This document shows, one piece after another, positions 7,204 to 14,857 of a DNA stretch of 35,758 nt (position 1 is the first letter of the stretch; each line of letters starts with the position of its first letter). The DNA lies in IMG/VR virus record IMGVR_UViG_3300015360_000110, positions 1-35,758 of that record. One strand, written 5' to 3'. The DNA is from a virus. Made by a program: the position numbers and the translations under genes. The notes under the pieces are model-generated. The model was given only the letters and a program-made list of their open reading frames with translations, was not told where the DNA came from and ran no database searches.

Positions 7204-10200
7204 CAGTCGCGGCCCCGCCGTGCGGCCAACTGCTTGCCAGTGATGTATATTTTCTCGGCGGTACGCCCGTCCACCTGGATATTGAGTACCAGCGTGTCCG
7301 TCGACCCGCCGTCGCCGTTGTCGAGCATGCTCAGACGATGATTATTGGTGACGTAGCCGCTCGCGCCGGCCGTGAACAGTTCAGGCCCCCGCTCACCAAT
7401 CAAGTACGTCTCTCCTATATCGACGCTGCCGCCAGTTGCTCTGCCCTTCAAGCGGCTTTCCAGCGACCCGCCGAACTTGCCATTCGGGAGGTCGTTGAGC
7501 GTACCGATGTATTTTGCGACCGATGATTCTGCCTTCTTGGCCGCGCTCGCCACGTCGCCAAACTGTCTCACCACGCCGCTCATATTCGGAGTCGGCATAT
7601 TGCTAATAGCGCCCTTGTACGCCTCTATCGGTTCCACTGTGCCCTCGGCGGATCGAGAAACGCTGTTGAACTGCTGCACAACCTTCCCGCTGGAGTCGGT
7701 CACGATGGTGACTATCTCGCCGTTCTTCTCGCGGTAGACTTCGGTGACGCCGCCCATCGTGTTGCCGGCCGAACTGATGAGTTTGGTCCCGAGACCATCG
7801 GTCACGATGCCGACTTGCGCGGCTGCCGTTGTGAAGTCAGACAGCACCTTGCCGTTCTGGTCGGTGACGATGGTCACGATGTCGCCGTTCATTTCCTTGT
7901 AGCGTTCGACCGTAACCCCCGCCATGTTGGTGGTGTCGTCGATCAGCTTCGCGCCGGTTGCCGCGTTGTTTGCCACGACTTGGGTATTCTGCTCGGTCGT
8001 CTGCGCGACCACATCTGACGCCAACTGGGTGTACTGGTCGGTGACGTTTCCAGCGAGGTCAGTGACGGTCGTGATGTAATTGCCGGCCGTGTCCTGCACG
8101 GTGGTCATGATCCCCGTGCCGAGATCGGTGGTGCTGGTCATCACACCAGCCGCCAGGTCGCCCATCGTCAGACTGACGCCGTTCGCCAGTGTCGCGTACT
8201 GACTGGTGACCTGGCCCTGCATGTCGGTGACGGTGGTGATGGTCGAGCCGGCCGAGTCGGTCATCGTGGTCATCAGGCCATCGCCGAGGTTCGTCACCGA
8301 TGTCAGTGCCGCCTGCGCCATCGAGCCCCAGGCGTTGACGATCTGGCCGGCGGCATTCGTGACGGTCGCGCCGATAGCCCCGGTGGCGTCACTGTAAATC
8401 CGGGTCACGTTGTCCAGACTGTCAGTGGACACAGACACGAGCGCGGCGCCGGCCGTCAATCCACCCTGCGCTACCTGGCCGAAGCCAGTCTGCGCGTCCT
8501 CTCCGAGTTGCCCGAACCCGGCCCCGGTCTGCCCTGAGACGGTCAGCACGCCCAGCAGACCGTTGCCTACCTCCGCAATCTGGGCCACGGTCATCCACTC
8601 GGAGCCGCCGCGCATGGTCGTGCCGGTCGCGCCGACGTGGAACGCGCCGGTAGCCGCGTTGAAATCGTCGGCCATGAAATAATGCGCGCTGGTGTTGAAG
8701 CCGACCGGCGCCCCCGCGCCAATGGCTGCCGCGCCAGTCCGCTGCGCGACGCCCGCATCCCCAGTCCGCAGTTCGGTCACTCGTTGCGCCGAGCCGGGGT
8801 TGGCCTGCTGGATGAAGGCGTTTGCCATGTCGTCTACTTGGTCGGATTGCGTCATCCCCTGGCCCGGCGTCCACCCGAATTGGCCGGCCAGAGCTGCCGC
8901 CTCACGGGCGGTTGGCGGCCGTCCCACGTAGTCCGCGAAGATGCTGGCCGCGTAGGGGCCGCAGATCGCCGCCGCGCCGTCCATCCCGCTCGCCCATGCG
9001 GTCTGATCGACGTTTAGCGAGGCCGACACGTCCCCCATCCGGCCGTTCGGCCCGCCGGACACGCGGACGTTGCCGCGCTTCGCGTCGATGGACGAGCTAT
9101 AGTGCCGGCCGTCCATGCTGCTGGCAGATGGCGCACCGTAGTAGCGAGACTCGGCCTCCTTCTGGCTCCCGTACTGCTGGATGAGGTCGGCCATGTATTT
9201 CGCGCCGGCCTCAATTGACGCGCTCGGGTCAGTCGGGTCGTGCGGATAGGCGGCGCGGGTCCCCGGCATGAACTGGGCGACGCCCTGTGCTCCGGTGCTG
9301 CTCAGCCGGGTGCCATTGATTACGTCGGGGTCATAGTCGCCCGACTCCTGGCGCATCTGCGCGGCAAATCGTTCAGGATCGGGGATACCGGCGCGCCTGG
9401 CAGCGGCGACCGCCTGGTCATCGAAGCTGCCCCGCTGACTGACGCCCCCGGCCGGCGCGAAACTGCCGCCGCCCCAACTCCCGAGCAGTCCTTTCGCGCC
9501 TTCGAGCGCCCTGCGGACCCCACCGATCACGGTATCAACGACGGCGGCCACCTTCTCGTTGAGCGCCGCCAGGAGCGCGTCCATAATGGCGGCGCCGAGT
9601 TGTCCAGCCAGCGTGCGCAGCGCCGTCGTGGCCGAAGTCCAGGCTTCCGACAGGCGCGTGAACAGCCCGGCAGTGGCCTCGACAATCGCAGCCCACGCGG
9701 CGCCGAGCGCGTCCTGAATGATCTTGAGCGCGGCGGCCCAAAGCTCTTGGGTAGCCACCCACCACGGCCCCACCACGGCGGTCACTGCGGCTGTGCCCGT
9801 CGTCCATGCGGTCGTGATGGCTGTCCACCCCGTTGTCGTGGTCGTCGTGAGCGCCGTCGTCTGCGTCGTCCACATGGTGCTGGCTGCGGTCCACCAAGCG
9901 GACAGCGTGGTGCTGATGAGCGCGGTGCCGGCCGCCCAGAGCGCCGGCAGCAGTCGCCACAGTTCCGCCATCAGCGCGACCAGCGCGAGGATGCGGTCCT
10001 GATTCTCCGTACTGAGCAGGTTCCATGCTGCCGTGGCCGTCTCGGCAACCATTGCCCACCCGGCATCCCACAGGCCGGTCACGGCGGCCATGCCAGCCGT
10101 GAACACTGCGACAGTGCCGTCCCATGCAGTCGTGACCGCCGCTACGATGGCGTCCCATGTCGCGACCATCGCCTGCCAGAGCAACACGGCTTGCTCGCCC

Positions 10201-12053
10201 AGCCACGTCAGCCAGACGCCGGCCTCCGTCATGGCGGTGCCGAGCCACGCTACAACCGCCGCCGTCTTCTCCTGTATGCCGCCCCAGTTGCCTATCCACG
10301 CAGCCGTCAGCACGCCGACGATGGCCGCAACCGCCACGATGGCAATGGTCAGCGGCCCGCCCAGAACCGCGACGAGGGCAGCGATGACGCCGCCGGCTGC
10401 CGTGATCGCTCCGGACATCGCTCCCCAAGCGGCGATTGCAGCCGTGATCCAGCCGGCTACCGTCGTGATGATGGTAAAGGTGGCCCAGGCCGCCGTGACC
10501 CCGGCCACGATCTCCAGGTGATCCGCCAAGAACCCCGTCACCGCCATGAAGGCCGGGACTAGTGTGCCGGTCGCGAAATCCGACGCGGCCATGATCGAGG
10601 GAAGGAAATCATCGCGGAAGACGATGGCGGCCTCGCCCACCGCGTTCGTGAACGGGCGGATCGACGCATCCGGCGCCCACTCGCCAGCCAACACTTGACG
10701 GACCGTCTCGATCACGTCGGGTATCTGCTCCAGCACGTCGATGGCCGCGTTGACGTGTTCGGTCGCAGCGTCGGCCATGTCCTTGAGCGCCGGCGTGAAC
10801 ATGCCGCCCAGGATGATCGCGCCCGTCTCAAGACTGCCCTTCAGTTTCTCCAGGGAGCCGGCCAGATTGTTCAGGCGCTCCTCGGCAACCTGCTGCGCCG
10901 TCACCTTGCCCATCGCCTCGGCCATCTTTTCAAATCCGGCAGCGCCGGCCCCGAGCAAAACGGCCCCGGCACGGATCGCGTCCGAGCCAAACATGATTTC
11001 CAGCGTCGAGAGTTGCGCCGCCTTCGTCATGCCGCCGAGTTTCTCCTTGAGAACCTCGGCAATCCCGGCCATGTCTTTCGCCTTGCCGCCAGCGTCGAAG
11101 AACGCATTAGACATCAGGCCGGTTGATAGCTCCATCGCATTGAACGCCTTGACATCGTCCTTTGACCACTTGGAGATATCGGCGCTCAGGCCAAGATGGG
11201 TCTTGATCGCCTGACTGAGTTCCTGGTAGCTCTTGCCGGTCGGGGTGAGGCCGCGCGCCACGAGATTCTGATAGCCGGCCTCGTTGTCAGTGGTCGTGAT
11301 GCCCAACTCGCGGAATAGGTCTATCTGCTTATTGGTCGATGGCTGCAAGTTGAGCAGCATCGTCTTGAGGCTGGTACCCGCGCTGCTGCCCTTGATGCCG
11401 GCGTTGCCCATCACTGCGATAGCCTGCGAGAGCGACTCGAAGCTGATGCCGACCGTCGCGGCCACAGCGCCGGCTTCCGCCAGCGAGAACTTGTAGTCGT
11501 TGACCCCGATGGCTGAGGCGTTGGCAGCGCCGGCAATCACGTCCGCGACGTGCGCCATGTCCGCGCCCTTGAGGCCGAAGACGTTCATGGCGTTGCTGGC
11601 GATCTCGGCCGCGTCGCCCACGCTGACCGCACCGGCCGCCGCCAGGTCGAGCGAGGCGCGGGCCGCCCCGCCCATCACGTCACCGATAGAAACGCCGGCC
11701 TTGACCAGTTCTTCGATGCCGACCGCCGCCTCCTGAGCGCTGAAAGAGGTGTCTTTGCCCAGTTGAAGCGCGTACTGCGAGAGGCTCGCCAATTCACTTT
11801 GAGAAGCGCCGCTGACGGCCGAGACGGCCGACATCTGCTTCTCAAAGTCCATCGCAGACTTCGCGGCCCCGACCATGCCGGCCCCGAGCGCGGCAACCCC
11901 CGCGATGGCCGCGCCGCCGAACGCTGACGCGAGAGTGCCGCCCAGGCCGCTGACGGTCTGATTGGTCCGCGCGGCTCCAGCCTGGACGGCCGAGTCATCG
12001 TAGTCCAGCCTGACGCTGAGCGCGCTGATTTCTGGAATTTTACCGCCCCCCAT
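7203..12053 (-). CDS. tape measure protein with lytic transglycosylase and C39-like domains
   Basis: 1616 residues, the longest gene, which fixes tail length in siphoviruses. Residues about 80-330 match the phage minor tail/TMP core (AIAVMGNAGIKGSSAGTSLK). A hydrophobic stretch (about 508-580) and Trp-rich helices (about 600-800) follow. Residues about 879-965 form a soluble lytic transglycosylase domain with catalytic Glu in MRQESGDYDP and the AQFMPGTRAAYP motif. Residues about 1018-1174 resemble a C39-like cysteine peptidase (AAICGPYAA, then TSAHYFMADDF). The C-terminus has repeats of TSTTDLGTGIMTTVQD type. Both enzymes would act on the cell wall during DNA injection. There is no clear Shine-Dalgarno; ATG follows a TGA directly. 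Confidence 0.9.
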   Translation of the reverse strand: MGGGKIPEISALSVRLDYDDSAVQAGAARTNQTVSGLGGTLASAFGGAAIAGVAALGAGMVGAAKSAMDFEKQMSAVSAVSGASQSELASLSQYALQLGKDTSFSAQEAAVGIEELVKAGVSIGDVMGGAARASLDLAAAGAVSVGDAAEIASNAMNVFGLKGADMAHVADVIAGAANASAIGVNDYKFSLAEAGAVAATVGISFESLSQAIAVMGNAGIKGSSAGTSLKTMLLNLQPSTNKQIDLFRELGITTTDNEAGYQNLVARGLTPTGKSYQELSQAIKTHLGLSADISKWSKDDVKAFNAMELSTGLMSNAFFDAGGKAKDMAGIAEVLKEKLGGMTKAAQLSTLEIMFGSDAIRAGAVLLGAGAAGFEKMAEAMGKVTAQQVAEERLNNLAGSLEKLKGSLETGAIILGGMFTPALKDMADAATEHVNAAIDVLEQIPDVIETVRQVLAGEWAPDASIRPFTNAVGEAAIVFRDDFLPSIMAASDFATGTLVPAFMAVTGFLADHLEIVAGVTAAWATFTIITTVAGWITAAIAAWGAMSGAITAAGGVIAALVAVLGGPLTIAIVAVAAIVGVLTAAWIGNWGGIQEKTAAVVAWLGTAMTEAGVWLTWLGEQAVLLWQAMVATWDAIVAAVTTAWDGTVAVFTAGMAAVTGLWDAGWAMVAETATAAWNLLSTENQDRILALVALMAELWRLLPALWAAGTALISTTLSAWWTAASTMWTTQTTALTTTTTTGWTAITTAWTTGTAAVTAVVGPWWVATQELWAAALKIIQDALGAAWAAIVEATAGLFTRLSEAWTSATTALRTLAGQLGAAIMDALLAALNEKVAAVVDTVIGGVRRALEGAKGLLGSWGGGSFAPAGGVSQRGSFDDQAVAAARRAGIPDPERFAAQMRQESGDYDPDVINGTRLSSTGAQGVAQFMPGTRAAYPHDPTDPSASIEAGAKYMADLIQQYGSQKEAESRYYGAPSASSMDGRHYSSSIDAKRGNVRVSGGPNGRMGDVSASLNVDQTAWASGMDGAAAICGPYAASIFADYVGRPPTAREAAALAGQFGWTPGQGMTQSDQVDDMANAFIQQANPGSAQRVTELRTGDAGVAQRTGAAAIGAGAPVGFNTSAHYFMADDFNAATGAFHVGATGTTMRGGSEWMTVAQIAEVGNGLLGVLTVSGQTGAGFGQLGEDAQTGFGQVAQGGLTAGAALVSVSTDSLDNVTRIYSDATGAIGATVTNAAGQIVNAWGSMAQAALTSVTNLGDGLMTTMTDSAGSTITTVTDMQGQVTSQYATLANGVSLTMGDLAAGVMTSTTDLGTGIMTTVQDTAGNYITTVTDLAGNVTDQYTQLASDVVAQTTEQNTQVVANNAATGAKLIDDTTNMAGVTVERYKEMNGDIVTIVTDQNGKVLSDFTTAAAQVGIVTDGLGTKLISSAGNTMGGVTEVYREKNGEIVTIVTDSSGKVVQQFNSVSRSAEGTVEPIEAYKGAISNMPTPNMSGVVRQFGDVASAAKKAESSVAKYIGTLNDLPNGKFGGSLESRLKGRATGGSVDIGETYLIGERGPELFTAGASGYVTNNHRLSMLDNGDGGSTDTLVLNIQVDGRTAEKIYITGKQLAARRGRD

Positions 12054-12141
12054 TCACTTGGAGTAGCTGTAAATGCTGCGTGCGGACCCATCCGGGTGCG
12101 GCGCGGGCTACACTAATACAAGTTGCACTTGGGAGGGTGTT

Positions 12142-12558
12142 ATGCGACGAGGCATCGCGGCGGTATTGATCGGCCTTATGATCGGACTGGGAATGCCATC
12201 CACGACGATGGCGCAACAGATGCCGCAGCCGTGTGCGGGTGGAGAAATCGACTCTCGCTCGATGTACGGCGTGTATCTCGCTGACGAGTATCGGCTGCGC
12301 CTCGACATCGCCCCGTGTGGCGGCGTGACCGTACTCTGGGCAAGCCCGTCCGGTACTCACCGCGCCATCTACAGCGGCAACGAGGCGACGCCAGGCGGCG
12401 GCTTCATCGCCCGCGTAATCTTCCCCGACCCGATTGCACGCTCGCTCGACAATCGGAACGTCATCTGGGTCAAGCCCGCTGAGGCCGGCTGGATTCAGGT
12501 CGTCACCATGAGCCCATTCGGGGACGACCTCAGGGTGTACCGTCTGCGCAAGATCTAG
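12142..12558 (+). CDS. secreted protein on the opposite strand (moron candidate)
   Basis: 138 residues with signal peptide MRRGIAAVLIGLMIGLG and a TMAQQ cleavage region. The Shine-Dalgarno GGGAGGG lies four bases before ATG. The mature protein has two cysteines and the phrases YGVYLADEYRLRLD, APCGGVTVLW, SLDNRNVIWVKPAE and DDLRVYRLRK, suggesting a compact beta domain. It lies with the next HNH gene in a plus-strand insert of about 1.1 kb between the chaperone extension and the tape measure. Upstream TACACT at 12109 may be its -10. It is probably expressed independently of the late operon. Function unknown; surface modification or exclusion is a guess. Confidence 0.75.
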   Translation: MRRGIAAVLIGLMIGLGMPSTTMAQQMPQPCAGGEIDSRSMYGVYLADEYRLRLDIAPCGGVTVLWASPSGTHRAIYSGNEATPGGGFIARVIFPDPIARSLDNRNVIWVKPAEAGWIQVVTMSPFGDDLRVYRLRKI

Positions 12559-12566
12559 CCATCGGG

Positions 12567-12613
12567 TATAATTGACGCACGAAGTCCCCGCGCTGTTACT
12601 AGCAGCCGGGGAC
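12567..12613 (+). promoter_or_regulatory. promoter box and 5' leader hairpin of HNH gene 12646
   Basis: TATAAT at 12567-12572 within GGGTATAATTGACGCA, then a hairpin at 12584-12613 (GTCCCCG/CGGGGAC, inner GCTG/CAGC). ACACCGA, AGGGAG and ATG follow. The first 16 bases are identical to those before the HNH gene at 28431. The transcript should begin just before the hairpin, giving a 5'-capping stem. Confidence 0.6.
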
Positions 12614-12645
12614 GTGAGACACCGAAGACGCTTAGGGAGACTTCG

Positions 12646-13188
12646 ATGCCTAAGGGTGTTTATACTCGCCCGTTGCCGCCAGCGCCGACCGCGAATGCTG
12701 ACGGTTCCGCCAGCGTCCCCCTGTGCGCCAAAGATGGCAGCATCCGCGCCTATGCCGCTATTGACATCGACGATGCCGCATGGGCAAGTCAGTGGCGCTG
12801 GTTCCTGAACATTCATGGCTACGCGGCCCGCCATGATTGGGATGGCACGACCAAGACAGACCGCACCGTCATGCTTCACCGCGAGTTGCTCGGCCTTGCT
12901 TACGGCGATAGGCGGCGCGGGGATCACATCAACCGCGATCGGCTGAACAATCGACGCTCGAATCTGCGGCTTGCTACGCACGCCGAGAACATGCAGAACA
13001 AGAACGCCTATCGCGGAGGCACATCCCATTACCGGGGAGTCTGCTGGAACGAGCACACGCGGAAGTGGCAAGCGAGTCTCCGCGTCAACGGCAAAAGCAT
13101 CAATCTCGGCGGGTTCGCGGATGAATTGGAAGCAGCGGAAGCAGCCCGGTCGGCACGCGCTCGGTTGATGCCGCACGCCATCGATTGA
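12646..13188 (+). CDS. HNH homing endonuclease with AP2 DNA-binding domain
   Basis: 180 residues. The HNH_3-type core, residues about 77-120, reads LHRELLGL, GDHINRDRLNNRRSNLRL and ENMQNKN. A C-terminal AP2-like domain, about 128-172, reads YRGVCWNEHTRKWQASLRV, INLGGF and then DELEAAEAARSARARL. Both are typical of phage free-standing homing endonucleases that copy themselves into allelic intergenic sites. It ends five bases before the stop of the minus-strand chaperone extension, so it is inserted tightly between tail genes. It is related to the gene at 16419, with the same domain order but a shorter N-terminus. Confidence 0.9.
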   Translation: MPKGVYTRPLPPAPTANADGSASVPLCAKDGSIRAYAAIDIDDAAWASQWRWFLNIHGYAARHDWDGTTKTDRTVMLHRELLGLAYGDRRRGDHINRDRLNNRRSNLRLATHAENMQNKNAYRGGTSHYRGVCWNEHTRKWQASLRVNGKSINLGGFADELEAAEAARSARARLMPHAID

Positions 13189-13192
13189 ACGA

Positions 13193-13528
13193 CTAGCGCC
13201 GCCGGCTGCCCCCGCCGCTTTTTCTGCTCTGCTCACGCGCTCGCTCATTTTCCACCCCGATTTCGGCGTTTCTCACGCACCGAATGAAGATGCGCCAACA
13301 GGCCCATTCACTGCTGGAGTCGGGGAAACCAGCGAGTGTCCAGGGAGGGACACCGGCCCACTTTGCATCGGATAAGAGGGAGTAATAGTCGGGGGTTTGG
13401 TCTGCGGCGAGCCGCCCTCCAGACTTGAGCCAAGTCTGGAGGGCCTTCGTCGGTCCGATGAGTTGATGTCGCGAAACAGCGCCCCCAGGATGGCGGCCGG
13501 CAGTCCCGGCGGCAGATCGACCAGCGTG
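13193..13528 (-). CDS. tail assembly chaperone, -1 frame extension (GT-like)
   Basis: This open frame has no usable start codon. It is open from just after a TGA at 13531-13529 to TAG at 13195-13193. It reads ..GPTKALQTWLKSGGRLAAD, YYSLLSDAKWAGVPPW, EWACWRIFIRCVRNAEIG and a basic end KSGGGSRRR. That is a much more protein-like sequence than the tail of the overlapping zero frame. It stands in the -1 frame relative to the chaperone gene, as in the lambda G/GT arrangement, so it should be made as a frameshift fusion (about 209 residues if the slip is at 13486). It would recruit the tape measure or tail tube during assembly. Confidence 0.7.
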   Translation of the reverse strand, partial: HAGRSAAGTAGRHPGGAVSRHQLIGPTKALQTWLKSGGRLAADQTPDYYSLLSDAKWAGVPPWTLAGFPDSSSEWACWRIFIRCVRNAEIGVENERAREQSRKSGGGSRRR

Positions 13529-13821
13529 TCAAACGTGATCGGCACCGACGCGCCGCCAGCCGTCACGTCCCAGCCGCGTTCGTCCTCTGGCACGTCCGGC
13601 CCAGATGGCAGCAGCGTGCGGAGCAGTTCGTCAATGATCGCCTCAACGTCAGGGAAGCGCGTAACCCCGTCGAGGGTCAGCACGCCGACCATGACGCGCT
13701 TCATCGCGATCAGCGCGCGGTTATTCAGGTCGGCGCGGTAGCGGACGAGGATGTCGCTCCCCTGCCAGGGGACGTCGCACTCGCCGTAGCCGCGCTCCAC
13801 GGCCTGTAGATCGTATGGCAC
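13273..13821 (-). CDS. tail assembly chaperone, zero-frame product (G-like)
   Basis: 182 residues from ATG 13821. The N-terminus (MPYDLQAVERGYGECDVPWQ, ILVRYRADLNNRAL) and the GWDVTAGGASVPITFDTL.. LPPGLPAAILGALFRDIN segment have the layout of siphoviral tail assembly chaperones. They are encoded between tail tube and tape measure, as expected. After about residue 115 the sequence becomes Ser/Pro-rich and low in character because the DNA there mainly encodes the -1 extension. Between this gene and the tail tube sits an HNH gene on the other strand. Confidence 0.75.
   Translation of the reverse strand: MPYDLQAVERGYGECDVPWQGSDILVRYRADLNNRALIAMKRVMVGVLTLDGVTRFPDVEAIIDELLRTLLPSGPDVPEDERGWDVTAGGASVPITFDTLVDLPPGLPAAILGALFRDINSSDRRRPSRLGSSLEGGSPQTKPPTITPSYPMQSGPVSLPGHSLVSPTPAVNGPVGASSFGA
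13414..13444 (-). promoter_or_regulatory. 13-bp perfect hairpin in the chaperone frameshift region
   Basis: GCCCTCCAGACTT and its exact reverse complement are separated by five bases. It lies 37 bases downstream (in the reading direction) of the G5 run at 13482-13486 and inside both overlapping frames. It has no U-tract, so it is not a terminator. A stimulatory stem for -1 frameshifting is plausible, though the distance is longer than usual. Confidence 0.5.
13482..13486 (-). promoter_or_regulatory. candidate -1 slip site (G5 run) in the chaperone gene
   Basis: In the zero frame the codons are CTG GGG GCG. A tRNA on GGG can shift back one base and still pair with GGG, giving GGC next and entering the extension frame. 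It is not a canonical X XXY YYZ heptamer. Other slip points between 13528 and about 13445 cannot be excluded. Confidence 0.35.
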
Positions 13822-13863
13822 GAAAGCCTCCCCCTATCCCTTGTTCTGTTTTGCGCGTCGTAG

Positions 13864-13869
13864 TACAAT
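13864..13869 (+). promoter_or_regulatory. -10 box of HNH gene 13876, leaderless
   Basis: TACAAT six bases before the ATG, in the context AGTACAATTG. It is the same box and spacing as tnpB (GGTACAATTG). No Shine-Dalgarno is present, which supports leaderless translation. Confidence 0.5.
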
Positions 13870-13875
13870 TGGTGT

Positions 13876-14847
13876 ATGGAAACGAAGACCTGCGTGCGAT
13901 GCCAGCGAGACGTGCCCGCAGCCGAATACCCCTGGCACAACGGCCGCGTTCACGGCTCGCGGTGTAAGCCCTGCCTCGCGGAGCTTCGCCGTATTGAGCG
14001 AGCGAGCGCGCCGCCGAAGCCGCCCCGCCCGCTTGACCGTGACCGCATCGAGAAGACATGCAAGCGGTGCGAAGTGACGAAGCCCGTAGCCGAGTTCGTC
14101 TGGATTGGCGACTCTTGGTCGGCCCTCTGTCGCCCCTGCGTGTCGGATACTCGGGCCGAAAGGTGGCGCAGAGATATCGAAGCGTCGCGGGCGAAGGATC
14201 GCGAGATGTACCGCCGAGCTGCCGAGCATCGCCGGGCGTTGCGCAACGAGCGGTACGCTACTGACCCCGAGTTGCGTGCGCGATATGCCGTGCAGAAACG
14301 TAAACGGTGGTGGAGACTGCGCGATCAGTTGATGGCGCAGAATCGCGCGTGGCAGCTTGCCAACCGCGAGCGCCACTTGGCGAACATGAAGCGTTGGCAC
14401 GAAGCTAACCGCGACTATGTGCGGGCTACGATGCAGACCTACCGTGCGGCCAACCGCGACCACATGAACGCCCTCGGACGGCAGCGGTATGTGGCCAAGA
14501 GCGACCATATCAACCAAGTCATTCGTGCGTGGCGGGTACGGAATCCTGACCGCGTGTCCGAATACGGGGCGCGCCGCAGGGCCGCTACCGCCGGGGTACT
14601 GGTGGCCGTCGTCAACCGACGCGCAGTCATTGAACGCGACCGGGGCATCTGCTACCTGTGCGGAGGAAAGCCGACCGGCTGGCACTTGACGCTCGATCAT
14701 GTCGTGCCGCTGGCGGACGGCGGAGAGCATAGCGAAGCCAATCTCAAGGTTTCCTGCCGTTCCTGCAATTCGAGGAAGAACAAGTTGCCCCTTGCGACCG
14801 TGCTGCATCGCTTCAATCTTCCAGCCGTCCAAGCGCATCTCATCTAA
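13876..14847 (+). CDS. HNH endonuclease with two N-terminal zinc modules
   Basis: 323 residues. Two CxxC..CxxC modules lie at the N-terminus (CVRCQRD..CKPC and CKRCEVT..CRPC). A long, basic, helical middle with NR-rich repeats (RDHMNALGRQRY, RDYVRATMQTY) probably tracks DNA. The C-terminal HNH core at about 256-300 has CYLCGG, LTLDHVVPLADGG and CRSCNSRKN, which include the metal-binding Cys pairs and the DH motif. It is inserted between the tail tube and chaperone genes on the opposite strand, so it is a free-standing homing-type endonuclease by position. It is of a different HNH subfamily from the two AP2 proteins. Confidence 0.88.
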   Translation: METKTCVRCQRDVPAAEYPWHNGRVHGSRCKPCLAELRRIERASAPPKPPRPLDRDRIEKTCKRCEVTKPVAEFVWIGDSWSALCRPCVSDTRAERWRRDIEASRAKDREMYRRAAEHRRALRNERYATDPELRARYAVQKRKRWWRLRDQLMAQNRAWQLANRERHLANMKRWHEANRDYVRATMQTYRAANRDHMNALGRQRYVAKSDHINQVIRAWRVRNPDRVSEYGARRRAATAGVLVAVVNRRAVIERDRGICYLCGGKPTGWHLTLDHVVPLADGGEHSEANLKVSCRSCNSRKNKLPLATVLHRFNLPAVQAHLI

Positions 14848-14857
14848 TCCGTAGTAG

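Noticed and set aside
9526-9556. GGTATCA followed by GGCCACC in the tape measure gene
   Set aside because: The spacing is eight, there is no matching 5' stem arm, and it is inside conserved coding sequence.
9240-10562. 440-codon plus-strand frame opposite the tape measure
   Set aside because: Arg/Gly/Pro-rich product typical of antisense reading in high-GC DNA.
12040-13248. 402-codon minus-strand frame between chaperone and tape measure
   Set aside because: Antisense to the secreted protein and HNH genes, both with ribosome sites and recognised features.
12559-14857. Group I introns carrying the HNH genes
   Set aside because: The HNH genes are on the opposite strand, between genes, and the flanking virion genes are not split by them. 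Free-standing homing endonucleases fit better.
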